64,000 bases of DNA from Clostridia bacterium (GCA_017464305.1 JAFUDS010000005.1:167383-231382); one strand, 5' to 3'. Counted from the first letter of the stretch, positions 25,147 to 34,562 are shown. Notes: generated by a model not told the origin, from the letters alone. Program-made: numbers and translations.

Positions 25147-26487
25147 TCAATCCGTGTTTTTCTCGAATTCAAATGCCTTACAGTCTTTCACATCCGCCTC
25201 CCCGGAGATATACCTCTCCATGAACTCATCCATCGTTACGCTGCTTTGAACCTTCAATCCCTTCACGCCCCGGGCATAAAGCCAGGAAAGAGCATGGCGA
25301 TACACTCCACGGGCCGAAGGCTGCTCGTCGTAATATTCCGGGGTATGTTCGCTCTGCCGCCGCAGGAACAGGTCGCAGTCCGTCAGGGATACATGCTCGA
25401 TGACCCCGCCGCCCCTCGCCGCCAGGAAATAACCCAGCTCGGCGTCCAATTGCAAATGATCTATCGAAATCCTGCGAATGGTTCCCGGGACCGGATGCGT
25501 CTCGCTCCGAGGCACTGCGGATAGGAAAATCGCCTCGCCCTTGCCCCACCATCCGGTGGGCTTTCCCTCCCGGAAATGCTCCGCGTATCTGCGGGTAGAG
25601 CCCGTTAGGTGATGAATATTGATCCGCTCCACGCATCCCCCGTCCCGCACCCAGATGCCCACTGCCCGGGAACAGCGATCAATCACGCAATCGGAGAATA
25701 CCACGTTTCGAATATCTCCCCAGGTTTCCGTACCAATCTTCAGCGCGGAATCCCGGGAGTGCAGCACGCAGCCAGAGATGGTCACATTCTCACAGTTGCC
25801 ATATTTCGCCGCGATGGGCCGAGTGGCCTTCAGCACGATGGCGTCATCCCCGGTGGAAACGATGCAGTTCCGAATGACCACATTCTGGCAGCCATCCGGA
25901 TCAATGCCGTCGTTGTTGGGCCCCCGGTCATCGTTCAGAATGCGAATGCCCTCCACCATCACGTTTCGACATCCTGCCATGTGCAGCGTCCAGAAGCAGG
26001 AATCATAAAAGGTGATCCCCTGCACCGTCAGCCCGTCCACATCCTCCAGATAGGAGGTTCTGGGGCGGAAGCCCCGCACTGCCAGGGGGGCCTCGTGGAA
26101 GCCGTTGTCATTATCCGCGTCATAGTACACGTTCCGGCCGCCGCCATCGATCTTCCCCTGGCCGCAAATGGTGATTCCCTCTGCGTGGCAGGCATACAGG
26201 AAGCATCCATCCTTCGCCCCGTCCATGCCGGTGGCGGCGTCCCCGCTGTCCTCCGCGGCGAAGTCGATCATATCCTCCGGCCGATGGCTGGCCGTCAAGG
26301 TAGCCCCCTGGGCCAAATACAGCCGGGTGTGAGAATATATCCGCAGGCTGCCGGAGAGAAAATTTCCCGCCGGAATTTCCACCGTGCCCCCCGTGCGGGC
26401 GCAGGCGTCCAGCGCCGCCTGAATCGCCGCGCCGTTATTGGTCGTCCCGTCTGCCACCGCACCAAAGTCCAGAATAGAATAAACCAT
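25147..26487 (-). CDS. Glycoside hydrolase family 28 (polygalacturonase-like) enzyme
   Basis: The 446-residue protein is a right-handed beta-helix enzyme. It begins DFGAVADGTTNNGAAIQAALDAC, carries NNDGIDPDGCQNVVI (the NTD-type block) and STGDDAIVLK (the paired catalytic Asp block). The canonical GHG block is replaced by SRDSALKIGTE, as in members acting on substituted pectins or other uronides. GH28 enzymes cut glycosidic bonds in pectin and related polymers. There is no signal peptide, so it probably acts in the cytoplasm on imported oligosaccharides. ATG at 26487 follows GGGAGGAAG. No pectin transporter is adjacent. Confidence 0.85.
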   Translation of the reverse strand: MVYSILDFGAVADGTTNNGAAIQAALDACARTGGTVEIPAGNFLSGSLRIYSHTRLYLAQGATLTASHRPEDMIDFAAEDSGDAATGMDGAKDGCFLYACHAEGITICGQGKIDGGGRNVYYDADNDNGFHEAPLAVRGFRPRTSYLEDVDGLTVQGITFYDSCFWTLHMAGCRNVMVEGIRILNDDRGPNNDGIDPDGCQNVVIRNCIVSTGDDAIVLKATRPIAAKYGNCENVTISGCVLHSRDSALKIGTETWGDIRNVVFSDCVIDRCSRAVGIWVRDGGCVERINIHHLTGSTRRYAEHFREGKPTGWWGKGEAIFLSAVPRSETHPVPGTIRRISIDHLQLDAELGYFLAARGGGVIEHVSLTDCDLFLRRQSEHTPEYYDEQPSARGVYRHALSWLYARGVKGLKVQSSVTMDEFMERYISGEADVKDCKAFEFEKNTD

Positions 26488-26520
26488 CGTTACTTCCTCC
26501 CACCTGTGATCAACAGCTCG

Positions 26521-26549
26521 ATTATATTCGATTTCAGCGGTGCTGTAAA
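26521..26549 (-). promoter_or_regulatory. Promoter of the GH28 gene
   Basis: TTTACA (26549-26544) and TATAAT (26526-26521) on the minus strand are 17 bp apart, 34 bp upstream of the start codon. Confidence 0.75.
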
Positions 26550-26594
26550 TGGGAGGATTGAAACTGATGATCCATGCGCCGCAAGCGAAACCTG

Positions 26595-26623
26595 TTGAAA
26601 CTAAAACTCATATATGGTAAATT
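26595..26623 (+). promoter_or_regulatory. Promoter of the alpha/beta hydrolase gene
   Basis: TTGAAA (26595-26600) and TAAATT (26618-26623) are 17 bp apart. The resulting leader is about 145 nt; no riboswitch fold was recognised in it. Confidence 0.55.
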
Positions 26624-26772
26624 AGGCAAGCGAAAGCATCGTCACGTACCGAGGGATCCACTGCCCATTTGACATACGCGATTGTCCGTAATCGAAAAAG
26701 GGCCAGTGTATAGGCGATATCAACAGCGTAACGCTCATCCGAACGATATGAACGAAGATAGGAGGACCATCT

Positions 26773-27609
26773 ATGGAACAGGATATCAAGCTGCCCGGTG
26801 GTACCATTCACCTCAGCGTTGCAGGCCAGGGGCCTGCAACCATTGTACTGCTGCCAGGATTAGGAGAGCCCTGCCCGATCCTCGAAATGAAGCCGCTGGC
26901 TTCCGCCCTGCAGGATCATCTGCGGGTCATCTCTCTGGAGCCCTATGGCTACGGCGGGAGCGATCCGGCCCCCACGCCCCGAACGATCGAAAACATCTGC
27001 GAAGAGCTGCATCAGGTCATGAAAGCCTTGGGTATCGAAAAATACACCCTGGCAGCCCACTCTATCAGCGGCATCTACGCTCTGTATCACCTGCATCAAT
27101 ACGCCGAGGAGGTAAGTACCTTTGTGGGCCTGGATATCTCGGTCCCCTGCCAGTTTACCCATCCCATGGCCAAGGAGGAGATCGGCCTCATGACCCAAAT
27201 GCGTCAGGAGCAGGCCCAGGCAGCGTCCGAGGAAGTCCTGTCGGAGATTCGGGAGGGTGCGATTCAGCAGCTCACCTCCCTAACCAGCTATCCCTTCTCC
27301 CCGGAGGAGCTCAAGCGATACGGAGAGATGGCTCTTAAGAGCGTAAAGGATCCCACGGTGCTGGATGAAATCCGCCACACGGAGGAAAACGCCTCGAAGG
27401 CGCTGTCCCTCAAGATTCCTGACGAGCTACCCGCGGTAATGTTGATCGCGAAGGAAAACACCAAGCGGCTTTCGGAATGGGAGCCCTGGCATCGGGCTAT
27501 CTGTGGATCAAACACGACCCTGGAAATCCTCGACAGCGATCACTATGTGCATCTCCAGCAGACCCAGCAAGTGGCGGAGGCCATTCGTTCCCTGTTGCTT
27601 GGCCGATAA
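26773..27609 (+). CDS. Alpha/beta-fold hydrolase
   Basis: The 278-residue protein has the alpha/beta hydrolase core: TIVLLPGLGEPCPI (oxyanion loop), the nucleophile elbow AAHSISG with Ser in the usual position, and SDHYVHLQQ near the C-terminus supplying His. An HTTEENAS-like acidic region precedes it. It has no signal peptide. The family covers esterases, lipases, peptidases and others, and the sequence does not settle the substrate. ATG at 26773 follows GGAGG. It is monocistronic, with its own promoter and a good terminator. Confidence 0.8.
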   Translation: MEQDIKLPGGTIHLSVAGQGPATIVLLPGLGEPCPILEMKPLASALQDHLRVISLEPYGYGGSDPAPTPRTIENICEELHQVMKALGIEKYTLAAHSISGIYALYHLHQYAEEVSTFVGLDISVPCQFTHPMAKEEIGLMTQMRQEQAQAASEEVLSEIREGAIQQLTSLTSYPFSPEELKRYGEMALKSVKDPTVLDEIRHTEENASKALSLKIPDELPAVMLIAKENTKRLSEWEPWHRAICGSNTTLEILDSDHYVHLQQTQQVAEAIRSLLLGR

Positions 27610-27628
27610 AAGTTCTCATAGCATTTTC

Positions 27629-27657
27629 GCTTCCCCGCTCTTCGGGGGAGCTTTTTT
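27629..27657 (+). terminator. Terminator of the alpha/beta hydrolase gene
   Basis: GCTTCCCCG (27629-27637) pairs with CGGGGGAGC (27643-27651), including one T-G wobble, followed by seven T (27652-27658). Confidence 0.85.
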
Positions 27658-27668
27658 TCACTGAAAAG

Positions 27669-27688
27669 CCCTCCCCCGAAGGGGAGGG
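27669..27688 (-). terminator. Terminator of the peptide-uptake operon
   Basis: CCCTCCCC (27669-27676) and GGGGAGGG (27681-27688) flank CGAA. On the minus strand GCTTTTC follows. It lies 26 bp beyond the stop of the binding-protein gene and faces the hydrolase terminator. Confidence 0.7.
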
Positions 27689-27713
27689 TCGAAAACTATA
27701 CCTCAAAAGCTGA

Positions 27714-29243
27714 TCAGTTGATCCGAATATGGCTCAGATCGCCAATGGAGGTCACTTCCGGGGCGGACAGGGGCGTATCGCTGAGGTTGGCCGCGGCCGT
27801 CTCCGTGATCACCGCTTCGCACAGAGGAACGATGGGCAGATCCTGGCTCAGCACCTTCTGGGCCGCCTTGTAGGCCGCCGCCCGTTCCTCCTGATCCGTG
27901 GTGGCCGCGCCCGCCGCGAAATAAGCGTCCACTTCCGCGCTGGAATAGGCCATGATGTTCACCGCGCCACCGGTTCCGACGCGCATCGCCATGGCGGAGG
28001 CATCCGGGCCATGGTATCCGCTAAGCACAGTCAGATCATATTCGCCGGCAAACACCTGCTCCTGCCAGGCTGCGGGCTCCATGCTGGAAATCACCACATT
28101 GACGCCGATATCCTTCAGGCTATCCTTCAGCACGCTGGTAATATCCGTGAACTCCGTCATGGTGGGGGCGGACAGGGTGGCATAGTAGCCGTCCGCGTCC
28201 TTCGTGTATCCGGCTTCCTCCAGAATGGCCACGGCCTTTTCCACATCCCGCTCCGGCAGGATATCCTCTCCATTATAGGCCCAGGCAATGGCGGCAGGGG
28301 CAAAGCCCTCCGCGATGGCACCGCTGCCCATCAGGGCCTTGTCCAGAATCGCCTGACGGTCTGCGCCGTAGGCGATAGCCTGGCGCAGGGCCAGATCGGT
28401 GGCGGGAGCACCCTCCCGCAGGTTGAAGGCGATATAATACCGGGAGGCGAAGGGCTGTTCATACACCAGGTTGCCCTGAGCCCGCAGATTATCATACTCC
28501 GTGGGCGGCGCAGCCGCACCCAGATAGTCCAATTCGCCATTGTAGAAGGCCTGCACAGCGGTGTTAGCGTCCGGGATGATGGAGAAGATCAGATTGTCCG
28601 TCTGCGCGATCTCCCCAAAGTAATCCAGGTTCGCCGCCAGGGTCACGCTGACGCCCTGCTGATGCTCCACGAACTTGTAGGGGCCGGTTCCCACAGGATG
28701 GGCGATAGCCGCGTCGCAGGCGTAGAAATCCTGGCCGTCATACAGGTGCTTGGGCAGAATAGCCGCGCCGTAATAGGACAGGTTATACAGCAGGGAGGCA
28801 TCCGGCTGGGTCAGGGTCAACACCACGGTGTGATCGTCGGTCTTTTCGGCGGTCACGTCCGCGAAGGCGTATCCGGTGATGCCGTAGACCTTGATGGTAT
28901 CCAGGGTCCAGAGCACATCATCCGCGGTGAATTCCTCTCCGTCATGCCACTTGGTGGTCACCAGATGGAAGGTGTAGGTCAGGCCATCCTCGGAAACCTC
29001 CCAGGAAGCGGCCAGGTCCGGAATCAGGTTGCCAGCATAGTCGAACTTAATCAGCTTGTTGAAAACATTCTCCATGGTCATCAGGGAGAAGTCATCCATG
29101 GCGCCGTCAGGGTTGAAGGACGTAGGGTCGCCCCCCAGCCAGGCGATCAGGGTGCCGCCGGATCTTTCGCTCTCCGCCATGGCCGGAGCCAGCAGCCCCA
29201 GCGCCAGCATCAGCGCCAGCAGAATGGACAGGGTCTTTTTCAT
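27714..29243 (-). CDS. Peptide ABC transporter substrate-binding protein (SBP family 5)
   Basis: The 509-residue protein has a classical signal peptide (about 1-23, ending APAMAES) with no lipobox Cys. The family-5 binding-protein fold follows, with GGTLIAWLGGDPTSFNP, WEVSEDGLTYTFHL, KWHDGEEFTADDVLWTL and GTGPYKFVE. It captures oligopeptides or similar ligands for the OppBCDF-type transporter encoded upstream in the same operon. How it stays at the cell surface without a lipid anchor is unclear. ATG at 29243 follows AGGAGG. The 66-bp gap to the peptidase gene holds a small hairpin that could raise its mRNA level over the upstream genes. Confidence 0.92.
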   Translation of the reverse strand: MKKTLSILLALMLALGLLAPAMAESERSGGTLIAWLGGDPTSFNPDGAMDDFSLMTMENVFNKLIKFDYAGNLIPDLAASWEVSEDGLTYTFHLVTTKWHDGEEFTADDVLWTLDTIKVYGITGYAFADVTAEKTDDHTVVLTLTQPDASLLYNLSYYGAAILPKHLYDGQDFYACDAAIAHPVGTGPYKFVEHQQGVSVTLAANLDYFGEIAQTDNLIFSIIPDANTAVQAFYNGELDYLGAAAPPTEYDNLRAQGNLVYEQPFASRYYIAFNLREGAPATDLALRQAIAYGADRQAILDKALMGSGAIAEGFAPAAIAWAYNGEDILPERDVEKAVAILEEAGYTKDADGYYATLSAPTMTEFTDITSVLKDSLKDIGVNVVISSMEPAAWQEQVFAGEYDLTVLSGYHGPDASAMAMRVGTGGAVNIMAYSSAEVDAYFAAGAATTDQEERAAAYKAAQKVLSQDLPIVPLCEAVITETAAANLSDTPLSAPEVTSIGDLSHIRIN

Positions 29244-29279
29244 GTGCTTTTCCTCCTATATGGTTTGTTTTGTCTATGG

Positions 29280-29299
29280 TAAGCCCCCGAAAGGGCTTA
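29280..29299 (-). promoter_or_regulatory. Intercistronic hairpin before the binding-protein gene
   Basis: TAAGCCC (29280-29286) pairs with GGGCTTA (29293-29299), with no T-run. Such hairpins between transporter genes and the binding-protein gene often stabilise the downstream message; here that is inference. Confidence 0.45.
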
Positions 29300-29309
29300 T
29301 CATCCTCGT

Positions 29310-30680
29310 TCACGGCCGCTCCGCCGCCAGCTGCGCCGCGACGCGCAGGCCGCTTTCCAGCTGAACGGATACCAGGCGGCGAATGGCGACGGCCTCAAAG
29401 GTGGTTACCTGCTCCAACTCCGCGCACCGCGTCCGGATCAGCTCGTCCGCCTCCGCGACCACCCGATCCAGCTCCTCCGCCCTCTCCGGATGCAGGGTTT
29501 TCGCCTTCTCCGCTCCCTTGGCGATCATCCCTGCCCCCAGCAGGTGATAGAAGGGGATGGCATAGAGGTTGTCGAATCGCTGCGCCACCGTGGCAGGCGC
29601 CTCATATTCCGGGCTCTGGAGCGCGAAATTCTGGTTGGCCAGCAGAGAGGGCTCGTATACCGCCATCCGCTCCTCCAGGGCCAGGCGGTAGGAATCCCGC
29701 TCCGGCAGCAGGGGACACAGCGTCTCCGCCAGCGGCTTCATCCGCCGATAAAGCTCCTGCACAATCTCCACGTTCTTCAGCACCGCCTCCCGCCGGGAAA
29801 CCTCCGTGGGAGTCATGTCCATGGCCTGGGGATACATAAAATAGGGCATCTCGCAGACCAGGCCAAAGCAGGGGCCCTGCAGCTTCGCGAAATCCACGCT
29901 GGAGGCGCCGCCATTCAGCATACCGACAGGGTCCTGCCCAGTCATAGATTCGTAGAAATCATACATCATGGGCATGCCCGGAAACTCGAAAATTGCGTCG
30001 CTGTACACGGTGCAGCATGGCATCTCCGGCTCTCCCAGGTTCAGGGGAATTCCCTGGCGGCCCGCCGCCAGAGGCAGCTGGTTCAGCAAAGCGGGCTTCG
30101 CCTCGGAGATGTACCAGTAAGCGCCGCCAAAGGCGGAATTGTGCAGGGAGAAAAGGAAGCGGGGCTTGATCTCCTCCAACAGACGCATCACCGCCGCGGT
30201 TTCCGGCAGAGGGGAATGGAAATGCAGGGTTTTATAATCCAGGGGGAAGGTCCATTCCACCTGCTGATCGCTGGCAGGGCGGTAAAAATGCCGGGCATAG
30301 TTGTACAGGGTGAAGGGGCCCTGGAACCAGCCCTCGTTCAGCTTCACCCCATCGGGATCCGCCGTTTTCAGAATGTACCAGGTAAAGCCCAGTTCCTGCC
30401 GCAGTTCCTCGTTGGTGGCCAGCTCCTCCGTCAGGAATTCCAGCATCATGGCGCCGATGGGCTCGTTGGGATGGGGGCAGCCCATGATGTAGGCGTTCTC
30501 CTGGCCCTCCCCGATCTTGAGCACATACATGGGATGGCCCTGCTGGCTTTCGCCAATCTTCCGGACGGAAACCACCTCCGGGTATTTTTCCGCCAGGGCC
30601 AGGGAGTGCCGGTCCATCTCCTCCACCGTCAGGAAGGTTTGATAATCCGGCACCCGATTTAGAATCTCCTGAATATTCAT
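29310..30680 (-). CDS. M14-family zinc carboxypeptidase-like protein
   Basis: The 456-residue protein carries the M14 zinc ligands as H70-x2-E73 in MGCPHPNEPIGAMM and H180 in FLFSLHNSAFGG, with the catalytic Glu probably in GLVCEMPYF. M14 enzymes remove C-terminal residues from peptides. There is no signal peptide, so it should act on peptides after import. Its ATG overlaps the stop of the upstream ATPase gene (ATGA), and it sits inside the oligopeptide transporter operon, before the binding-protein gene. That placement argues for processing of the imported peptide. Start chosen from GGAG 10 bp upstream and the overlap. Confidence 0.85.
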   Translation of the reverse strand: MNIQEILNRVPDYQTFLTVEEMDRHSLALAEKYPEVVSVRKIGESQQGHPMYVLKIGEGQENAYIMGCPHPNEPIGAMMLEFLTEELATNEELRQELGFTWYILKTADPDGVKLNEGWFQGPFTLYNYARHFYRPASDQQVEWTFPLDYKTLHFHSPLPETAAVMRLLEEIKPRFLFSLHNSAFGGAYWYISEAKPALLNQLPLAAGRQGIPLNLGEPEMPCCTVYSDAIFEFPGMPMMYDFYESMTGQDPVGMLNGGASSVDFAKLQGPCFGLVCEMPYFMYPQAMDMTPTEVSRREAVLKNVEIVQELYRRMKPLAETLCPLLPERDSYRLALEERMAVYEPSLLANQNFALQSPEYEAPATVAQRFDNLYAIPFYHLLGAGMIAKGAEKAKTLHPERAEELDRVVAEADELIRTRCAELEQVTTFEAVAIRRLVSVQLESGLRVAAQLAAERP

Positions 30681-31672
30681 GGCGTTTCCACTCCTTTCAT
30701 CGCGCAATGGCAACAGCTGACAAAATGGCCTGGAGCCAACTCCATCAGCGGGGGATAGTTCTCCCCACATTCGGGGCCTGCCTCGAAGCATCTGGGGGCA
30801 AAGTAGCATCCCGGCCCTGCTCCGATGGGCACCGGCGGCTCCCCGGCGATCTCGATGGGATCGAAGGATTCCTGATCCACCGATCCGCAGGCGGAGAGCA
30901 GCGCTCGGGTATAGGGATGCAGGGGATGGTTCAGCACCTCCTCGGAGGCGCCGATCTCTACAAACCGGCCCAGATACATGACAGCGATTCGATCCGCGAT
31001 GTATCGCGTGGTGGCCAGGTCGTGGCTGATAAACACCAGCGCCATATGCCGCTGGGACGTCAGGCGCTGCAGCAGGTTCATGACGTCCGCCCGCACGGAT
31101 ACATCCAGCATGGACACCGGCTCGTCCGCCACCATAAAGCGGGGCTCCAGCAGCATGGACCGCAGGATGGAAATCCGCTGCAGCTGGCCGCCGCTCAGCT
31201 CATGAGGAAAGCGCCGCAGGAAGTCATCCGGCGGCGTCAGCCCCGCGGAGACCAGCGCCTGGCGGCACAGCTCCTTCCGCTCCCCGTCGTTTCGGCCAAT
31301 GCCATGAATCTTCAAGGGCCGCAGCATGGATTTCAGAATCGTAAACCGGGGATTAAAGGCGTCGAAGGGATTTTGAAAAACGATCTGCGCCGCTCGCTTG
31401 AACGCCAGCGGATCCTTCCGATGCAGGGCCACCGCGTCCTGTCCCGCCAGGGTCAGGTTCCCGGCGTCCTGGGTCTCCAGCTGCACCAGCAGCCGCCCCA
31501 GGGTGGATTTTCCGCAGCCGCTTTCGCCAATGATGCTCAGAGTTTCTCCGGCCTTCAGGGCGAAGGAAACCCCGTCCACCGCCTTGACTGGCGGATAGGC
31601 GTCCCCGATCTTCACGGATCGCTGGGGATAGAACCGGCTCAGATTCTCCGCTGCCATCACGTACTCAGGCAT
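30677..31672 (-). CDS. Peptide ABC transporter ATP-binding protein, OppF/DppF type
   Basis: The 331-residue ATPase has Walker A GESGCGKST, the signature ELSGGQLQRISI, Walker B PRFMVADEPVSMLD and a C-terminal oligopeptide/dipeptide cluster region with GPGCYFAPRCFEAGPECG, whose Cys residues may bind an iron-sulfur cluster as in dipeptide ATPases. It pairs with the OppD-type ATPase encoded just upstream. ATG at 31672 follows GGGAGG and overlaps the upstream stop by 8 bp; its own stop overlaps the peptidase start. Confidence 0.93.
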   Translation of the reverse strand: MPEYVMAAENLSRFYPQRSVKIGDAYPPVKAVDGVSFALKAGETLSIIGESGCGKSTLGRLLVQLETQDAGNLTLAGQDAVALHRKDPLAFKRAAQIVFQNPFDAFNPRFTILKSMLRPLKIHGIGRNDGERKELCRQALVSAGLTPPDDFLRRFPHELSGGQLQRISILRSMLLEPRFMVADEPVSMLDVSVRADVMNLLQRLTSQRHMALVFISHDLATTRYIADRIAVMYLGRFVEIGASEEVLNHPLHPYTRALLSACGSVDQESFDPIEIAGEPPVPIGAGPGCYFAPRCFEAGPECGENYPPLMELAPGHFVSCCHCAMKGVETP

Positions 31673-32642
31673 CCGGCTCCCTCCCTTCCACCGCCCGGGG
31701 GCAGCTGGCCCGCCATCCCGCCTCAATGGTCACCTCTTCGGGCCGCCGCTGGCGGCAATCCTCCGTGGCCCAGGGACATCTGGGCGCGAATACGCATCCC
31801 GGAATCTCCTCTTTCAGGTCCGGCAAGGCGCCGGGGATCCCCTGCATCCCGGTCTTCTCCCCTCGCAGGGAAGGATACGCCCGCAGCAGCCCCTGGGTAT
31901 AAGGGTGCCTCGGAGAGCGAAGCACCTTTGCCGTGGGCCCGTATTCCATCAGCCGACCCGCGTACATCACCGCCACATGGCTGCAGCTGGCCGCCACCAC
32001 GGAGATGTCATGGGTAATCATCAGGCGAGTCAGGCCCAGCTCCCGCTCCAGATATTGAATCTCCTTCAAAATCTGCCCCTGGGTGACCACGTCCAGGGCC
32101 GTGGTCGCTTCGTCGAAAATGATCAGGTCCGGATGGTTCAGCAGGCTCAGGGCGATGGACACCCGCTGCATCATGCCGCCAGAAAGCTCATGGGGATAGG
32201 AGGTATAGACCCGCTCCGCCAGATTCACCTGGCGCAGGGTCTCCAGCGCCCGCTGCTTCGCTTGCTCCCGGCTGGCCTCCGGATGGTGCACCCGATATAC
32301 ATCCGCCATCTGCTTACCGATCTTATGCACTGGGCTCAGGGCGTTCATGCTCTTTTGAAACACGGCAGCCATCCTTCGCCATCTCAGCTCCTGCAGATCC
32401 TTCTCCGCCAGGGTCAACAGATCCATCCCCTCCAGCAGGGCCTCTCCCCGAACCTCCGCCGTGGGCTCACCCAGCAGCCGCAGCAGGGCCAGCCCCAGGG
32501 TGCTCTTGCCGCTGCCGCTCTCCCCCACGATGCCAACGGAATCCCCTTTTTCCACCGGGAAAGAGACGCCATCCACCGCGTGAACGCGCTGGGCGCCCAT
32601 CAGATAATCCACAGACAGATTCCGCAGCTCCAGAAATGCCAA
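31665..32642 (-). CDS. Peptide ABC transporter ATP-binding protein, OppD/DppD type
   Basis: The 325-residue ATPase has Walker A GESGSGKST, signature ELSGGMMQRVSI, Walker B PDLIIFDEATTALD, and the C-terminal GCVFAPRCPWATEDCRQ cluster motif. It powers import together with the OppF-type ATPase. The TTG at 32642 is the best start: GGGAGG lies 10 bp upstream, and the codon follows the permease stop by 5 bp. An ATG much further upstream would overlap the permease gene by over 100 bp. Confidence 0.93.
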   Translation of the reverse strand: MAFLELRNLSVDYLMGAQRVHAVDGVSFPVEKGDSVGIVGESGSGKSTLGLALLRLLGEPTAEVRGEALLEGMDLLTLAEKDLQELRWRRMAAVFQKSMNALSPVHKIGKQMADVYRVHHPEASREQAKQRALETLRQVNLAERVYTSYPHELSGGMMQRVSIALSLLNHPDLIIFDEATTALDVVTQGQILKEIQYLERELGLTRLMITHDISVVAASCSHVAVMYAGRLMEYGPTAKVLRSPRHPYTQGLLRAYPSLRGEKTGMQGIPGALPDLKEEIPGCVFAPRCPWATEDCRQRRPEEVTIEAGWRASCPRAVEGREPDA

Positions 32643-32647
32643 TGGAT

Positions 32648-33490
32648 TTACGCCTCCCTTCTCGCGTTCTTGGGATTCAAAACATGATTGAGCCCATCGC
32701 AGATCAGATAGATGCTCATCACCGTGAAGATGATCGCCAGCCCGGGGAACAGGGATACCCACCAGGCGGAGGTCATGTAGGATTTCCCCGCATAGACCAT
32801 CTGGCCCCAGCTGACGATGTTGGGATCCCCCAGCCCGATGAAGGACAGGCTGGCCTCCATCAGGATGGCCCCCGCCACCCCCATGGCCGTATTGGTAATC
32901 ACGGGAAAGATGCCGTTGGGGATGATGTAGCGGAAAAGGATGGAGAGTCGGGATTCTCCCAGCGCCTCAGCGGACCGGACAAACACTCGTTCTTTCAGGC
33001 TCATGGCCTGGACCCGCATCAGCCGCGCGTTGCCCGGCCAGGAGGTGAGCCCGATGATGATCATCACATTGGTCATGCTGCTGCCGAACAGAGCCACCGT
33101 CATCAGCACCAAGAAGAAGGTAGGCAGCATGAGAAAGATATTCACGATCTCGCTGACAATCCGATCCGTCTTTCCGCCCAGGAACCCGGACACGCCGCCC
33201 ACCAGCACGCCGATGACGCCGGAAATCAGCGCGGCAATGAAACCCACCTTCAGGGAGGTGCGGCTGCCTTCAATAATCATGGAATAGATATCCCCGCCCA
33301 GGGCGTCCGTACCCAGCAGCCACTCTCCCCCCGGCGCCATCCGGGAAGGGGCGGACAGGCGATAGGGATCATGGGTTTCCAGCAGTGGGGCAAACAGCGC
33401 CACCAGGGCCACCAGGGTGAACATCACCAAACCAATCCGCAGGTGAGGGCTTTGGCGCCACCAGGCTTTGAATTGAGTTAATCTCCTCAT
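32648..33490 (-). CDS. Peptide ABC transporter permease, OppC/DppC type
   Basis: The 280-residue protein has an N-terminal helix (about 18-38), then the five- to six-helix permease domain. It includes the external LLGTDALGGDIYS block and the ATPase-docking EAA loop (SAEALGESRLSILFRYIIPN). It forms the membrane channel with the OppB-type partner. ATG at 33490, directly downstream of the OppB-type gene. Coding density and spacing support one operon. Confidence 0.94.
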   Translation of the reverse strand: MRRLTQFKAWWRQSPHLRIGLVMFTLVALVALFAPLLETHDPYRLSAPSRMAPGGEWLLGTDALGGDIYSMIIEGSRTSLKVGFIAALISGVIGVLVGGVSGFLGGKTDRIVSEIVNIFLMLPTFFLVLMTVALFGSSMTNVMIIIGLTSWPGNARLMRVQAMSLKERVFVRSAEALGESRLSILFRYIIPNGIFPVITNTAMGVAGAILMEASLSFIGLGDPNIVSWGQMVYAGKSYMTSAWWVSLFPGLAIIFTVMSIYLICDGLNHVLNPKNARREA

Positions 33491-33506
33491 GTTCCGTCGC
33501 CCCTCC

Positions 33507-34472
33507 TTACTTCAGCCGGATGCGGGGATCGATCCAGGCGTACAACAGATCCACCGCCAGGGTGACTACCGCCACGGACACGGAGAGCATCAGATAAATC
33601 CCCATCAGCAGGGGATAATCCCGCCGATTGATGGCGTTCAGCATCAGCCGCCCAATGCCTGGCCAGGCGAATACGATTTCCACCAGCGCTGCCCCCGTAA
33701 CCACATAGGCCAGGGAAATGCCAAAAACGGTAATCGTGGGCAGAATAGCGTTTTTCAGCACATATTTCCGAAAGATCTGCTTCTCGCTCATGCCTGTGGC
33801 CCGGAAGGTGGTGATATAGTCCTCCTGCATAACCTGGGACACGGAGGAACGGGTCAGCCGCAGGTATCCGGGAATCTGGATCAGTGTCATGGTCCCGCAG
33901 GGGAGAATCAAATGGGTAGCGATGTCCACCCCCAGGGCCCATCCGGTGTTCTGCGCCCGAAGATTCACCATGCCCGAAGTGGGTAACAGGTGCAGCGTGG
34001 AGGCGAAAACCAGGATGGAAACCAGCCCCAGCCAGAAGGGCGGCATGGAGTCGAAGAAATAAGAGACGTAGGACAAAGTGGAGTCGATCCAGGACCCCTG
34101 ATGCCGGGCGGTAAATAGCCCCAGCAAGGTGCCGATCAGGAAAGAAAGCACGCAGGAGGTCAGCGCCAGCAGCGCGCTGGGCCCCAGGGTGTCCGCGATC
34201 AGGGAAAGCACCGGCGTGTTATAGGTATAAGAGGTACCCAAATCCCCCCGGGCCACCTGCCCCATGTAGATAAACAGCTGCTGCCACAGGGGTTTATCCA
34301 GCCCAAAACGGACACGGAGCTCCTCCATCTGCGCCTCGCTGGGATGCTCCATGCCCGCCATGATGCGGACGGGATCTCCCGGCGCGGCGTGGATGATGAC
34401 AAAGTTTAGCACCATGACCACCACCACCGTCAGCAGCCCTGTCAGCAGTCGCCTGGCAACATACCGTTTCAT
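33507..34472 (-). CDS. Peptide ABC transporter permease, OppB/DppB type
   Basis: The 321-residue permease starts MKRYVARRLLTGLLTVVVV (first helix) and carries the conserved PGDPVRIMAG, DLGTSY and EAA-loop YITTFRATGMSEKQIFRKYVLKN segments. It is the first gene of the six-gene uptake operon. ATG at 34472 follows a GGGGG tract; the upstream in-frame ATG at 34502 has none. The promoter is at 34535-34562. Confidence 0.94.
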   Translation of the reverse strand: MKRYVARRLLTGLLTVVVVMVLNFVIIHAAPGDPVRIMAGMEHPSEAQMEELRVRFGLDKPLWQQLFIYMGQVARGDLGTSYTYNTPVLSLIADTLGPSALLALTSCVLSFLIGTLLGLFTARHQGSWIDSTLSYVSYFFDSMPPFWLGLVSILVFASTLHLLPTSGMVNLRAQNTGWALGVDIATHLILPCGTMTLIQIPGYLRLTRSSVSQVMQEDYITTFRATGMSEKQIFRKYVLKNAILPTITVFGISLAYVVTGAALVEIVFAWPGIGRLMLNAINRRDYPLLMGIYLMLSVSVAVVTLAVDLLYAWIDPRIRLK

Positions 34473-34534
34473 TTGTCCCCCTACCCTTTCCCTACGCGTC
34501 AAATTTCCTATGTATATGGTAGGAAATCAAAGTA

Positions 34535-34562
34535 ATTGTAGACCTTTACAAGGGAAAGTCAA
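34535..34562 (-). promoter_or_regulatory. Promoter of the peptide-uptake operon
   Basis: TTGACT (34562-34557) and TACAAT (34540-34535) on the minus strand are 16 bp apart, 63 bp upstream of the first permease gene. Confidence 0.65.
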
